From Magnolia sinica (taxonomy: Eukaryota > Streptophyta > Magnoliopsida > Magnoliales > Magnoliaceae), in the NCBI RefSeq assembly GCF_029962835.1, contig NC_080579.1:83531959-83595958 (forward strand): DNA of 64,000 bases, given 5' to 3'. The translations under genes and the position numbers were made by a program. Below, one piece after another: positions 46,992 through 59,915 of this stretch; within the stretch, counting starts at the first letter, position 1, and every line of letters starts with the position of its first letter. Below the pieces are notes generated by a model that saw only the letters and a program-made list of their open reading frames with translations, did not search any database and was not told the origin of the DNA.

Positions 46992-47950
46992 GGGCCTGTT
47001 TGGCCGGGCAAATCCCATGGTATTAAGAGGGATGGGATCAATTTTAGGGCGTGTTTGGGCAGTGAGATTAGAAGGGATTAGGTGGGATGTGATTCATCTA
47101 GTCCTGTGCCAATTTCACTCTATGTTTGGGAAGAATGGAAAAGCTTGGAATTAGATTAGATGGAATTGCATTGGCCTTGTGCTAATTTCACTCAATGTTA
47201 GCAAGTTGTGTAGGTCCCACCATGATGTGTGGGCTGTATCCACACCGTCCACCCATTTTTTGAGATTATTTTAGAGCATGGGCTAAAAAATCAAGTAAAT
47301 CTAAAGCTCAAGTGGACCCCACTATAGAAAGCAATGGGAATTGAATACTTACCGTTGAAAACTTCTTTGGAGCCAGGCAAGTTTTGGATCTACCTCAATT
47401 TTAGGCCCATGCTATAAAATGAGGTTACAAAACAAATGAACGGTTTAGATATAACACGTGTGTTATTCTCAATAATTTCAAATGATGGTAGGTATATCCA
47501 TTCGATGTACCACCATATTATCAACAAAGCATGGCATTAATCTCATCCCATGGCAACAGGGATAATCCTTGCCATAGGTAATAATTATGTTTTTTGAATC
47601 CCATCCCACCAAATCCCTGCTAATCCCACTTCCCAAATAGGCCCTTAAGGTAATGATGGGGCGCCAGTGGATTGTCTTAAGATCCATGGGACTGCTTTTA
47701 TCCCGGGACAAGTTCCCAGAGTCTGTTTGGCACGCCATGCATATCCCAGGATTTTACCTTCCAATCCATCCAACCAAGAGATAAGATCAATTTTAAGGTA
47801 ATAATGATTATGTCAGTGGATTGTCTTAAGATCCATGGGATTGCTAATATCCCGGGACAAGTTCACCGGATCTGTTTGGCACGTCATGCCTATCCCGGCA
47901 CATATCCCATCCCTCGTAATGCCATGGGATCTGCCTGGCCAAAAAGGCCC
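46992..47950. mobile_element. MITE with GGGCCTGTTTGGCC ends, tandemly duplicated inside
   Basis: Left end GGGCCTGTTTGGCCGGGCAA; inverse of right end GGGCCTTTTTGGCCAGGCAG; 3-bp TGA flanks (46989-46991, 47951-47953). The interior segment 'gggatcaattttaaggtaat' to 'gggacaagttc..tctgtttggcacg' occurs twice (about 47030 onward, interrupted, and about 47785 onward). A Tourist-like MITE interrupts the first copy. Confidence 0.75.
47047..47644. mobile_element. Tourist-like MITE, nested copy
   Basis: 598 bp with TTA on both sides (47044-47046, 47645-47647). Removing it restores 'gatcaattttaaggtaatgatgg', which matches the uninterrupted second copy of the duplicated segment at about 47787-47808, an in-window empty site. 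Confidence 0.87.
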
Positions 47951-47953
47951 TGA

Positions 47954-48864
47954 GGTTACAGATGGCGGCCCACGTGATGTATGTACCACATTGAACCCGT
48001 CCATCGGGTGTGTCCCCTCAGATTACCCACAGATTATGAAAATTAGATTGATCTAAAACTCTGGTGGGCCACAGAACAGGGAAAATGATATGAGAGAATG
48101 ACCACCATTGAATCTCACCTGGACCCACATGAGTTTAAGAACAGCCCGCTTTTTTCATGAACCTTCATCCATGGCACATGAAGGGTACGGATGACCTGAA
48201 TTCCGTATACACAACATGATGGTCCCCCATGAAAATCAACGGTGTGCATTCCCTCTCAACTTGTCTCAAAAGGAGGCGAAGCATCAGATGATGGACAGGT
48301 CACACCTCTGCCGGTGGTACCGAAAGCACTGGGGCCCACATATCTGTCGTTTGAGTGGAATTTCGGTTTAGATTTCCCTCTTTCGGTGCATATGATGAAC
48401 ATTTGCAATTGCAAACCGCTCCACTTGGCGCCCCGTGTAGATTGTCCACGTGTACATATTGCTGGCCGTTCATCAAGTGGGTCGAATAGATGGGTCATTG
48501 GTCACAGATCCTCATCAGTAGCTGAAGAGATAAAATTGGACATAGCTATGCAACGGTGCACATGCAATGACCAAAAGTCAATCAACGGATGGATAGGATC
48601 ATCCGATCAATGTACTGTTCGGGCAATGAATCTTCCATAGTGGGACCCACTAGTCGGAAGTTACAATGGATGATTCGATCATTTCGATCTTCATTGGACC
48701 GGAAGGTGGCCCACCTTTTGGCCATCTATATTGTTCATTGGGTGGGCTCCACGATGATTGGGGACCAAAAGTTCGCTCGTGGATCAATCCCAACCGTCCA
48801 ATATAGTTGTATGTTTCAGGTCGTGACTGTTGGCTATATTCCGTGGAACCGTCCATTTGCACCC
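47954..48864. other. Intergenic DNA with diverged MITE words
   Basis: Contains 'ggcccacgtgatgtatgtaccac' and 'gatctaaaactctggtgggccac', old members of the dispersed family. ORFs of up to 132 codons here lack any domain and are not called. Confidence 0.5.
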
Positions 48865-48873
48865 CACTAAATG

Positions 48874-50104
48874 GGGGCGCGGATTCGCTACTGAACACTT
48901 CAGTAGCGACATTGCTACTGAAGTGATGTGGTCACGTTTCATTGGCGCAAAAGTTCGGCTCCGTTGAAAGCATTTATCGATCCTCGTCAAAAACTGAAAC
49001 GCTGTTTACTGGCCGCGTTTATACTCGACCACGGAAATATCCTCATCTTGCTTTGATTTACAGAAAGCAGATTGAGTACTGAGAAACTCAGTACGCCATA
49101 GTAAACTCCTTGGCCCAACGGTAAGATATGCATTTTATCCCCTCTGTCCATCCATATTACCAGACATTTTAGGAGAATGAGACTAAAAAAGAATCATGAA
49201 CAAATCTTGAGTGGACCACACCATAGGAAACAGTGTAAATTGAATGTCTACTGTTGAAAAAGTTTTGGGGGCCACAGAAGTTTTGGATCAAACTGATATT
49301 TATGATTTCTTTTAATCCATATATGTGTGATCTTTTGAATAGGTTGGATGACAAATAAACATAACTGTGTGCCCTAAAAAGGTTTCAACGGTGGAAATCA
49401 TTATTCCCACTGTTTCCTGTGGTATGGTCCACTTGAGATCTGGATATACTTCAATTTTGGGCTTAACCGTTCCAATCAATTGTAAAAACGGATGGACGGC
49501 GTGGATAAACCACATACAATCAGGATGGGCCCAACAAAGTTCACTCAACCCAATTGAATTTCTTCATTTTTCCCTCCGCAACATGGCTCTCTTCCTCTCT
49601 CTGTTTTCCTGCGCACGACACGTAGTAAATTCTAAATTATTTTTTTTCCCCGAATCTATCAAGAGTTGGGATTTTCTTTAGATGATTAGGGTTATGATTT
49701 TCCAGTAATTCGAATTCGTTCGGTTTGAAATTTAAATTTCAAGCGGATGTATGATTTAGAAGCTAGGGCCACTGGGAATGTCACGGCTAATCAGCCACAT
49801 CTATCCTCAACTTGCGAAACGGACTTTATTGTATTCTTTTATCAGGAGATATACAGAAGCTTGAGATGTGTCCATCACAAGGAAAACAGAGAGATTGGAA
49901 GAGACAGCACTGGTGGAGAAGGAAAAGGAAAGAAAATAAAGGTTTTCTGTGGTCGAGTACAAACGAGGCCAGTAAACGGCCTTTCTTTCCTGTGACGGAG
50001 GGGCATTAAATGCTTTCGAGCGCCAAGTTTTGCGCCAATGAAAAGCGACCACATCATTTCAGTAGCAACATGGCTACTGAAGTGTTCAGTAGCTAATCCG
50101 CTCT
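48874..50104. mobile_element. Mutator-like element, 1.2 kb, perfect 9-bp target duplication
   Basis: CACTAAATG flanks both sides exactly (48865-48873, 50105-50113). Inverted ends of about 170 bp: left 'gcggattcgctactgaacac' and right inverse 'gcggattagctactgaacac', continuing through 'cattggcgcaaaa', 'gaaagcattta' and 'tactcgaccac'. Each end holds a hairpin of CTTCAGTAGC and GCTACTGAAG. The middle (about 49066-49545) is itself a family-core copy. No transposase is encoded, so this is non-autonomous. Confidence 0.9.
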
Positions 50105-50149
50105 CACTAAATGGCTGAATGGTTTGACGGAGTTCCTTGCACCTTCTGC

Positions 50150-50677
50150 CGGACGCGGTTTGGTTAGTGACGCTCCATCAACCATGTGGCTAGTGGGTTG
50201 GTGCTACGTGGACCCCACCATGATGTATGTGTTTTATCCACGCCGTCCATCCATTTTTGAAGATAATTTTAATGCTTGATTCCAAAAATAGGTAGATCTA
50301 AATCTCAGGTGGACCACACAATGGGAAAACAGTAGTGATTGACTGTCCACCATTAAAAACCTCGTGGGGCCCACTGTAAAGGTTATTTGACATCTAACCT
50401 GTTGATTAGGTCATACAGACTTGGATGAAGGAAAAAAAAATATACCAGTTTGATACAAAACTTTTGTGGCCCCCCAGGAAAATTTTAATGGTGGGCGTTC
50501 AATCAACACTGTGCGGTACATTTGAGATTTGGATCAACCTCATTTTTGGTCTCATAATATAAAATGATATGGAAGAATGGATGGACCGAATGGATGAAAC
50601 ACATACTTCATGGTGGGGCCCACAGTGCACCGACCACAGCCATTGGCCAGTGGCAGGGTCAGCAGGCAATCTGTTTC
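50150..50677. mobile_element. Mutator-like MITE copy
   Basis: Left end 'ggacgcggtttggttagtg'; inverse of right end 'gaaacagattgcctgctg'. The ends run through 'ggctagtgggttggtgc' and its inverse into a well preserved core. No target duplication recognised. Confidence 0.7.
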
Positions 50678-52218
50678 AAAGGTCGGCTACACCATGTCCT
50701 TGGGTCCATAGTATGCACAAGTGGGGCCCATGTTTTCGGTGGTCTAGATAATGGATCTGATGGGTCCCGCCATGGATCTATCATGCATGAGTTTTTCATG
50801 TGGTAATTATGACCCTTTGACCAATGGCTCAACAATAGAAAATTAAAAGCAAATAAAATCAACGGTCCAGATACGATGAAAGGAAGGGGCCAAGGACAGG
50901 GATCTCCCGGTGGCGCAGATTTTTGGGGCATGGCCCATCCACCGTTGATCCCATCACAGCATTGATCAATGGACCGTATGCGTTACTCCCAAGTAATCCA
51001 TCCCCAGGAGATGGAGAAAAGATTCAGTGCTCTCAAGAGCCCCATAATCTACGGTGCTCCTTGTTGCGTAAGGATACCCGGACAGTCTGATCTATTCACC
51101 TGAACTGTCCGCTTGGTCCAGCACACTCTTCATTTGCAGCCGACCCAAAACCACAATGATCTGACCGTTCCAACCCTCCCATGAATATACTTAAAGTGGA
51201 CGGCCAAGATTGCATACAGAAAATAGGTTTAAAAAAATCAACAACCTGAACCATCCATTTGAGGCGCCATCATGGATTGCACAAAGATAACCATCCCATC
51301 CATCCTTTGGAAAGAGTATCAGCTTATCAAGGATCTTGACCATCTAATTGGTGTGGTATTAGCTTATCGAGGAAGCATGGGCATGATGGACGGTCTAGAT
51401 CAATACCAACGGATTTCGTCGTCCATGTGTACCTGTGAGCAACGGATCATTTCTCCCATAAAGAGGAATTATTTAGTAGAGAGGAATCTACGCACATGGG
51501 GCCATGGTTTTGGTGATCCATGCGGTATAACTTTCATGTGCTGATGATGGCCCACAAATAGAGGCTTATTAGGAGAAAAATTCTACTGTGAATCTTATCA
51601 TATATAAGGCCTTCAGATGAACGGTTGCGATCCCCTGAACAGTGATCCACGGTTCAGTAATCCAGGCCATTGGTACGACGAGCCGTACGGTTGATGGAAT
51701 ATTTTCGAAGAACATGTCAAGAACAATATTCGGGACCTTCTTCAATTGAATCTGGACTGTTGTTTTATTTCTCTTCTCAACTGTCAAAGATTAGGATATT
51801 CCTATGAAATTTTTTTAAATACTAGCTTATATAAGATATAAATAACAGATCAATGGTCTGGATAATCGAAAAATGGGACTCATTTCTCATTGTTGGAATC
51901 GTGTGCACCGTGCATAGCTGTGGGCCAGATGTCGTATTATTCCACTAAAGGTAATTAGATCAAACAAGGAGGGCAATTCCGTCATTTCAACAACCAAAAT
52001 CCAACCATCCAAACTAACGGTTCTGAGTCACTGACTGACAGAGTCTCTTCTCCGCTGACCAAAGAGGTCAGTGTTGCTTTCAGATCAAATCCAAACCCCT
52101 TTCTCTCAAATGCGGAATTCCAAGACCCTAATCCTAGAAGTCGCTCCTCTCTTTCTCCACTCGAAGAAGGTCAAAGAGGAGAAATTCGAAAACCCTAACC
52201 GTAACCCCAATCCCAGCC
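50678..52218. other. Upstream region of the ankyrin gene
   Basis: No gene recognised. The last 250 bp before the start codon are rich in C and T and include 'cgtcatttcaac' and 'accaaagaggtcagtg'. A TATA-like 'cttatataagatataaat' lies at about 51826-51843, some 380 bp upstream of the ATG. Whether it serves the gene is unknown. Confidence 0.45.
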
Positions 52219-55200
52219 ATGAATTCCAGGGCCCATCGCCTCATCTCCCCTCAGATCCTCTTCTCCACCGTCCGATCCGGCGATCTCTCTTCCCTCAGGC
52301 TCCTCCTTGAGGGATCGCCGTCCTCAGCTGACGGAGGGGGTGCTGACTTGGCTGACGATGACCGTGCTGTAATCTCGTCGCTCGTGGCGCAGCAGAACGG
52401 TGCCGGTGAGACTGCGCTCTATATCGCTGCAGACAACAATCTCGAGGAGATCTTCAGCTACTTGCTGGGGTTCTGCGATCTCGAGACAGCCTTGGTCAAG
52501 ACAACTGTCGGGATCAACGCGTTCCACATCGCGGCCAAGAATGGGAATTTGGGTCAGATTTTCTCTCTCTCTTTCTCTATCTGTCTGTCTGTCTGTCTGT
52601 TTTGGATGCTTCCGGCTTTTCAGATATCTGGATCGGCTAGAAATGCAACTGTCATGACTGACACTGTGGAATAATTCCATGAAGCACCGATCTCTGCATC
52701 TCCACTTTATACTTGCTAATGTGGAGGAAGATCGAAGCCTTTGAACTTGTGGGCTATCATGTCGGTTGGCCATAAGCTAAAAAAGAGAATTACTTTGGTC
52801 AGGCTATGGTAACCATCAGATCAGTGTCCTGCAAATAAATATTTCATGTAAAGAACAAAAAATCAGTAAGGATCCATATTTTATTACTTATTACGTGAGC
52901 TGATAGAATTTGATTGAAATTTGTATTTATCTGTTATTAAGTGATTTGATATCCTAATTGATTTGATACCCCAACTAGATGATGATGTTGATGATTAATT
53001 GATTTGATAGAATTGGGGTGAGATTCTTTTATTTTTATTTTTTTAACACCACAAAAATTAACTAATTTAAACAATAAGGTTCTTTGAGCATCTTCAAAAT
53101 TAGCTAATTTGAATAATTATGTTCTTAAACATCAGAACAGAAGATAAACTAACACTTAGGGTGCGTCTGGATGCATCCTCAAGAAGGGCTTTTACGCCTA
53201 AACAGTGTTTTGAACCAAACCCCAGTTTGCGTTATGAGTTTGGAAGCACTTCTAAAATCCTATCTTGTCCCCTGTTCGGCAAAATAGGCGTTAAAAAGCT
53301 GAGTTGACAGAAAAGGTGGGCATGGAAACTCTTTTTGTGTAAACCCCCTTTCGGGGAAATGCATTTAAAATGGGACCTTATATTTCTAAGCCTTGTGATT
53401 TATCTAGAATAGTCACAATATTTCTAAGATAAGCCTGATAACACATTGAGTTAACTGGTGATTGATACTTGCCTGCAGGGATTGTGAAAGAGCTTTTGAG
53501 CCATTGGCCCGAACTTTGTAACTCGTGTGACAACACAAATACTAGTCCCCTTTATTCAGCTGCTGTTAAGGATCATTTGGATGTGGTAAATGCCATATTA
53601 GATGCAGATGGAACTGCAGCCAGGGTCGTGAGGAAAAATGGGAAAACTTCATTACATACAGCTGCTAGAATTGGTTATTATCATATAGTAAAAGCTCTGC
53701 TAGACAGAGATCCAGAAATTGTTTCTATCAAAGATAAGAAGGGCCAGACAGCACTTCATATGGCTGTTAAAGGCAAAAATACTGATGTAGTGGAGGAGAT
53801 GTTGGTTGCTGATCTTTCTATTCTCAATATGCGGGATAGGAAGGGAAATACGGCTTTGCATATAGCAACAAGGAAATGGCGTCCGCAGGTGTTTCCTTCT
53901 GTTAGAACTCTATTTTAGTCAAGTCAATGCTCTTTTACAGAAATTTGCTTTCATTGTTTCTATGTTCTTGTTTGTTACTTCTTTTTGTGTTTAAATTACC
54001 TTTCACGAGTAAAATTACATTATTTTCATTCATTCTCTTTCTGGTATGGTTATTCGACTCCACCTAGATTTATAAGTTGAACTCTATGAAAACTGCATTT
54101 ACTTGCAGTGGGATGTACATCTGCTGGACCCTATATTGTTTCTTAAAGAGTCTTTCCTTTATTGTTGTCCGCACGTACTCTTATGCTAGAAACAGAAGTT
54201 TTATTAATGAACAAAATATAGTCTTGGGAGGCTTGAGTCTTGCAGCAACTCAGCGTGCTTCTCAATGCCATTTAAGCAAGTCATTACATTTGCATACACA
54301 TTTTTGCTTTAACATTAATTCATAAATAAATTGAGCTTTACCATAGGACTTCACTTGCTCTTTGATTCCGTATTATACCCTAAAGAGTTCTTTAGTATGG
54401 TCCCCATGTGCAGTTATTCCCATGTCTAGTGGACATGCTTATGCACATTATGCTTTTTAAAAGGTGCATAAAATCAAACATGATGTGTGTGCATGTGCAT
54501 GAATCTGTTGGTGTATGCAGTTATTCCCATGTCTAATGTACATACTTATGCAAATTATGCTTTTTGAAAGGTGCATAAAATCAAACACTAGGTGTGTGCA
54601 TGTATATGCATGTGCATGAATCTGTTGGTGCATGCAGTTATTCCCATGTATAGTTGACATTCTTATGCACGCTATGCTTTTTGAAAGGTGCATAAAATCA
54701 AACATGAGGTGTGTGCATGTATATGCATGCGTATGCATTGTTATGATGACTGTGCCAGCATATGCACATTTTAGAGGAGAGGTTTAGACATGCATGCATT
54801 TGTTGGTTGATGCAAGTGCTACAACTCAGGCATTCCTTTTTTACTTTAGCATGTGATATGCATACAAAGCATGCAGACGTGTTCATATTACCATGGACTG
54901 TTTAGGATTCATATTTGTTTTGATGGTTTTACAACACATTAAAAAAAATAAATCTGAATAACAATTTTGGCACTGTTTTCCAATGTTACTCGATAAATTG
55001 TACAACTAACAATGTCACTCACCCTTCAAAAAGGAAAGAAAGAAAGAAAGAAAAAAAGAAGAAAAGAAAAATAGAAAAGAAACACTAAAATTGTCACATA
55101 GTTTATCTGTATTGATGTTACTTGTTTGTAGTTTTTTGCATTTCATTACTTACCCTTCAAATAAATAAATAAGAAGAAGGAAAAAAAAAAACACTAAAAT

Positions 55201-57211
55201 GTCACTTAGTCTATCTGTATTGATGTTATTAGTCCGTTGGTTTTTTTTTTTTTTTTTTTGCATTTCGTGGTTGTAGTTTCACTTGGCCTTTTCCTTTTCG
55301 CCATTGTACCTCTAGTCCTTTTATTTTTCTGGTAGATGTCTCTACTCACTGTTTATGAAATGGAAATGAAAAGGCATAGAGCAATTATAATCATGCATTT
55401 TGAAATGAATATCACTGAATCCGGAGCTATGCTTTTGTAATTGTGAAAACTTACCAATGGTTAATTAGCTAGAAATTGAATCTGAGATTTAATAATGAGA
55501 CTGTGGTCTGAAAACACGCGATCTTCATGTTTATTGTTAGGTGCTTTTCTGTTGAATAAGGCAGTTCCAACCAGGAGTTCAGTCATTGCAAGCTTATTTG
55601 GATATGTATCTTTTAATAATTGAAAACCATAAATATATTTAAAAAATACTAAAAAGATGAAAATACAAAACAAGAAAATATACAATAAAATGCTGATTCA
55701 CCTCATTGGGTGAAAATGGGAATTGGCTTATTCTTGCTAATTTTTACTGATTTGTAGGGAATCAGTTCACGCCAAAAATTTGGTGGCGACTAGCCTTTCC
55801 GCCTTGAATCGGCTAATCCAATTGGAATCAAACGGATTTTTAAACTTTGAACGAGACCATTAATTACTGTCTTATCGATAAAAAACTGGTTTAAGTTTCT
55901 TTTAAGTGATTGTCTACTGTGAAGTAATGAAGCATAAACTTGTGAGGTGACACTTTTTTTTTTTCCCTCTTTTATTTATTTATATACCTTTCTTTCAGAA
56001 GTTTCAAATATGTGGCCATAAACTTGAAAAGCTTGATCGAGCACTTGATTGAGTCTCAAAGATCAAGTAAATTAAGATCCTAGCACTTGTTGATTTTAAA
56101 GAGTCTTGAAAATGCAAATTGCAGTTTGTTTACATCCAAATTCATGATATCAACTCTTTTTTTGTGATATATTTCTTCAGTTAATCCTAAAGATATCTTT
56201 TTTTAAACAGGTAAGTGATCATAGTCTATATTTACGATCAGTACTAGTTTCGTTTGGTGTGAATTTGAATGATATCATAAAGCTCATATTCATATTCGAT
56301 CTTCCTGACTAGGCAGTCAAATGACAAGATTTTCTATCTTCTTTCAGATGGTGCAACTTCTACTGAGCTACGAATCCATTGATGTCAATGTTATTAATAA
56401 CCAGCACGAAACAGCCATGGATTTGGCAGAAAAAATCCCGTATGGGGATTCAGCAATGGAAATTACAGAAGCACTTGCAGAGGCTGGTGCCAAGCATGCG
56501 AGGAATGTCGGTAAAGCAGATGAAGCTATGGATCTGACGAGGACTGTGAGTGAAATAAAACATGAGGTGCGTTCTCAATTTGAGCAGAATGCAAAGACCA
56601 ACAAACGAATGTCAGGGATTGCCAAAGAGCTCCGGAAGCTGCATAGAGAAGCCGTTCAAAACACCACCAATTCAGTAACTCTCGTCGCTGTTTTGATTGC
56701 TTCCATTGCTTTCATGGCTATCTTTAATCTGCCAGGCCTATATAATGATGCTGGCAAAGCCAATGTAGCGGACGAGATTGGATTCCGCGTGTTCTACCTG
56801 TTGAATGCTACTGCTCTCTTTATATCTTTGGCTGTTGTCGTGGTTCAGATAACTTTAGTTGCCTGGGAAACTAGTGCTCAGAAACAGGTTATTTCAGTGG
56901 TGAACAAGCTCATGTGGGCTGCCTCTCTTAGCATTTGTGGAGCTTTCCTCTCATTATCTTACGTGGTCGTGGGAAGCCGTGACTCATGGATGGCTACTAC
57001 CATTACAGTAGTTGGTGGGTCGATCATGATTGGAACTCTGGCTAGCTTGTGCTACTTGGTGCTCCGCCAACATGTTGGGAAGTTTGGTGATGACTCTCAG
57101 AGACGTATTAGGAGGGCAAGTGCCAGCAAATCTTTCTCATGGTCTGTGTACTCAGCATTGTCAGACCCTGACGAGTACAACTCCGACCATGAGAAGATAT
57201 ATGCTCTGTAA
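52219..57211 (+). CDS. Ankyrin-repeat PGG-domain membrane protein
   Basis: Three exons, 52219-52552, 53479-53888 and 56348-57211, all with GT/AG introns and matching phases, give 535 residues and a TAA stop. From memory the product is closest to Arabidopsis At2g01680, about the same length, in the family that includes ITN1 and ACD6. About six ankyrin repeats fill residues 61-285 (for example NGKTSLHTAARIGYYHIVKA and KKGQTALHMAVKGKNTDVVE). A charged linker carries RMSGIAKELRKLHREAVQNT. The C-terminal PGG domain (about 350-460) has four predicted membrane helices near 357-375, 397-419, 434-456 and 463-487. The signature reads LPGL where the name-giving PGG stood. The C-terminus is arginine- and serine-rich, then acidic (RRIRRASASKSFSW, ending EKIYAL). 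Relatives sit in the plasma membrane and act in stress and salt signalling; the role of this subgroup is not known. The ATG at 52219 is preferred because the frame opens there and the length fits the family. Confidence 0.93.
54411..54740 (+). repeat. Three-copy tandem repeat in ankyrin gene intron 2
   Basis: Unit of 106-117 bp starting 'cagttattcccatgt' and containing 'atgctttttgaaaggtgcat' and 'aatctgttggtg'. Copies at about 54411-54517, 54518-54634 and 54635-54740. The minus-strand ORF across it is a by-product. Confidence 0.88.
55005..55265 (+). repeat. Two-copy repeat in ankyrin gene intron 2
   Basis: A segment with 'acccttcaaa', an A/G-rich run, 'aacactaaaat..gtcac' and 'tctgtattgatgttact' occurs twice, ending in 'tttttgcatttc' each time. 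Purine- and T-rich homopolymers make up much of it. Confidence 0.75.
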
Positions 57212-57454
57212 CTTTGTATTAGGAATGTAAAGCATGTAAAAGGCTAGTTACAGCTATTGTGAATATCTTGTGTATTTGTCGTGAGCCAGTAGCAGTTGCG
57301 TTGGTGAGTTACTACCGATTGAGAGCTCTTAACCATCAAAGCTACAGTTTGCTTTTGTATCTTTAATAACAGAAACTGGCTAGGGCAGGTTCTATTGTAT
57401 GAAGATGATGACAAATGGGAAGAGTGTAGCTTTATGTATATGCAAGTAATATTT

Positions 57455-57460
57455 AATAAA
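57455..57460 (+). terminator. Candidate poly(A) signal of ankyrin gene
   Basis: AATAAA, about 245 bp after the stop codon, in a T-rich context. This is the best match in the 3' region. Confidence 0.5.
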
Positions 57461-58285
57461 AACTGTAACAGATATTTCCTTATTGCTCTATAGTTTATTT
57501 TGGGGTTTAACTTGCAATTGCCTTTTTTGTGATAATTTGGTGAATCGGTGTTTTTCACATCATTTACTTTGATATCCAAGCTGTGTATTAGGTGGGTCCA
57601 CCATGTACATGACCTGGCCCAGAAATACAGTCCAGTCATTAGGCAGGTGATGTATGTGAATGTGGACTTTTGGAAAGCTCCAAACTGTTCCCTTTTTTAT
57701 TTTTTTATTTTTAAACATGTTTGAGTCCCACCTGATGAGTTGGTCAGCATGATTTTACTGTCAAGCCATCAGAACACTGGACTTCACCTGATGCACCACT
57801 TTCATGTCCCAAACGTGCTGGGTCCAGGTGGGCATGTGCATGTGTGGGCTTAGCGAACTCTTGGATACCATCCACAAATTAGGGAAGGATGCTAGAGGTG
57901 AAAATCAATCACCATCAACTGGGTGAGTTCACATGGCCCACTCAAGGGTGACTAGACTGCAAGAGCAATGCATTTTTATTTTTATTTTTCTACATGGACA
58001 AACGCCCATCACTTTCAAAGATTCCACAATGACTCAGCTCCTAGTTCTAATCAACCATAAGAAAATGGGCACCAATCTTTGTCAGCAAGCAGTAGAAGAC
58101 AGAAATGCAATCTGGAGATTGGGTTTATCAGCCTTCCACCACAATCTTCTTATCTTTCTGCTTCTTGCTTTCTGCGGCAAATGGTCCCCCATTTTTATGA
58201 TAACTCTGGAAAATTGGATCCTAATTCTTCTGTATTATTTATTCTTTTCTTATCCAGCATCTGATCCTATCTTGCTGATTGCATA
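57461..58285. other. Spacer between the two genes
   Basis: About 0.8 kb. Palindromic MITE words near 57590-57660 ('attaggtgggtccaccatg' with 'cattaggcaggtgatg') resemble the element in GS1 intron 5. No gene recognised; the 117-codon ORF at 57933 has no domain. Confidence 0.5.
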
Positions 58286-58291
58286 ATGGGC

Positions 58292-58299
58292 TATAAATA
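58292..58299 (+). promoter_or_regulatory. TATA box of glutamine synthetase gene
   Basis: TATAAATA in the context 'gggctataaataggg', about 114 bp upstream of the ATG. Transcription would start near 58325, giving a 5' leader of about 90 bases. Confidence 0.8.
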
Positions 58300-58412
58300 G
58301 GGAAGAGGGGTTCTTATACAAAAGCATTATTTGCCTAGTTGTATACTCGTTCCATATAGCTGTTGTCTCCTTCCAGAATTCAATCTATTTTAGGATTTGA
58401 TCAGCAACTCCC

Positions 58413-59850
58413 ATGTTGATCTTAACCGATTTGCTTAATCTCAATTTGTCGGACTCAGAAAAGATAATTGCAGAATATATATGGTAGGATGTATTTTCTG
58501 GAACTCTAATTTCATATAATTTCAGATGTAATTACAATCTGATTGTGTTATAAATTATAATCCTTTACTTTATTACTACAGGATTGGAGGATCAGGCATT
58601 GACTTAAGGAGCAAAGCGCGTGTAAGTGAGCAAAACCCAGTTGCATCTTTTGTTTTGTAAGGGAATGATTGATTTTTGAGGATTTGGATTGTGTTTTGTG
58701 TGATTGTTTCTCTTCTTCTTAGTAATCAGTTTGTTTTTTGCATGCTGGATTTGCAGACGATCTCAGGCCCCGTTAGTAGCCCTCGGGAGCTTCCAAAATG
58801 GAATTACGATGGTTCCAGTACTGGACAAGCTGCAGGCCATGACAGCGAAGTTATACTTCGGTAACCACGAAATATTTTTCTCCTCGAGTGTTTATCTCAA
58901 ATAGCTCCAATATGCGTGTGTGCAGATAGACATGCACTCTCTACACACACGTGTGTGTGCGTGTGTGCGTGTTAGGCATCCACACCATCAATTAGATGCA
59001 CCCTTCCATGGTGGGCTGTGTGCCTAAAAATCAGGCCAATCCATGACTTACGTGGGCCACACCATAGACAACAGTTGAAAGTGGATGCTTACCCATTGAA
59101 ACCTTTCTGATTGTTTATGGGGCCCACGGAGATGTGGTTCAGACATCTAACCTGTCCACCATGCGTCTCGCTTGGATTAGGGATCACACCAAATTTCATG
59201 CTGTTCCAAAGCTTAGGTGGGCTCTACTAAGTGATTTTAGATTTTTTAGGCATGATTTTACATGATTTCATATTATGATGATTTCATATTATGTGGCCCA
59301 CCTGAGTTTCAGATAGGGCTGATTTTTTGGGACGTTCCATAGCCTAGAGAGGACCCACCAAATGCATAGTGCGAATGTTCAACATATCACGGTGGGGCCC
59401 ACAAAGATTGACCTCATGGGAACTTCTCATAAGGTTGACCTCATAGAACCTTATATATGTGTGTTTACAGAGAGAGAGAGAGAGGTTCTCAAGTACTGCC
59501 AATTGGACCACAAGTTACGGTCCAACCAGTGGATAACTTCCAACTTATCAATTGAATGCAACATCCAATCCTTCCAATAGATTGGCCCCCCCATGAGGAT
59601 CACCTAATGCAAAAATCAGCCCCATCTACTCATAAGGTCAGCCACACCATAGAAAACAATCTATATTCATTGGTAAATAGTAAAATACAAGTGTGACCTG
59701 CTCGATGTGTGCATCTCTGATTTTTGCTCAAGGTGATCCTCATGATGGGGCCAAACTATTGGGTGGGTTAGATGTGGCACGGACATGAAAGGTTGAAAGT
59801 TATCTACTTGGTGAGGACCGTAACTTATAGTCCCACTGGTTGGTCTTGAG

Positions 59851-59915
<65 letters not shown>

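Noticed and set aside
48242-48640. 132-codon ORF
   Set aside because: It lies over old MITE words, shows no motif and has no splice or promoter context.
53119-53307. Extra exon in ankyrin gene intron 1
   Set aside because: The sequence 'ttagggtgcgtctggatgcatc' looks like a MITE end, and the flanking exons already join in frame with family-like length.
57933-58286. 117-codon ORF upstream of GS1
   Set aside because: It overlaps the GS1 promoter region and shows no recognisable motif.
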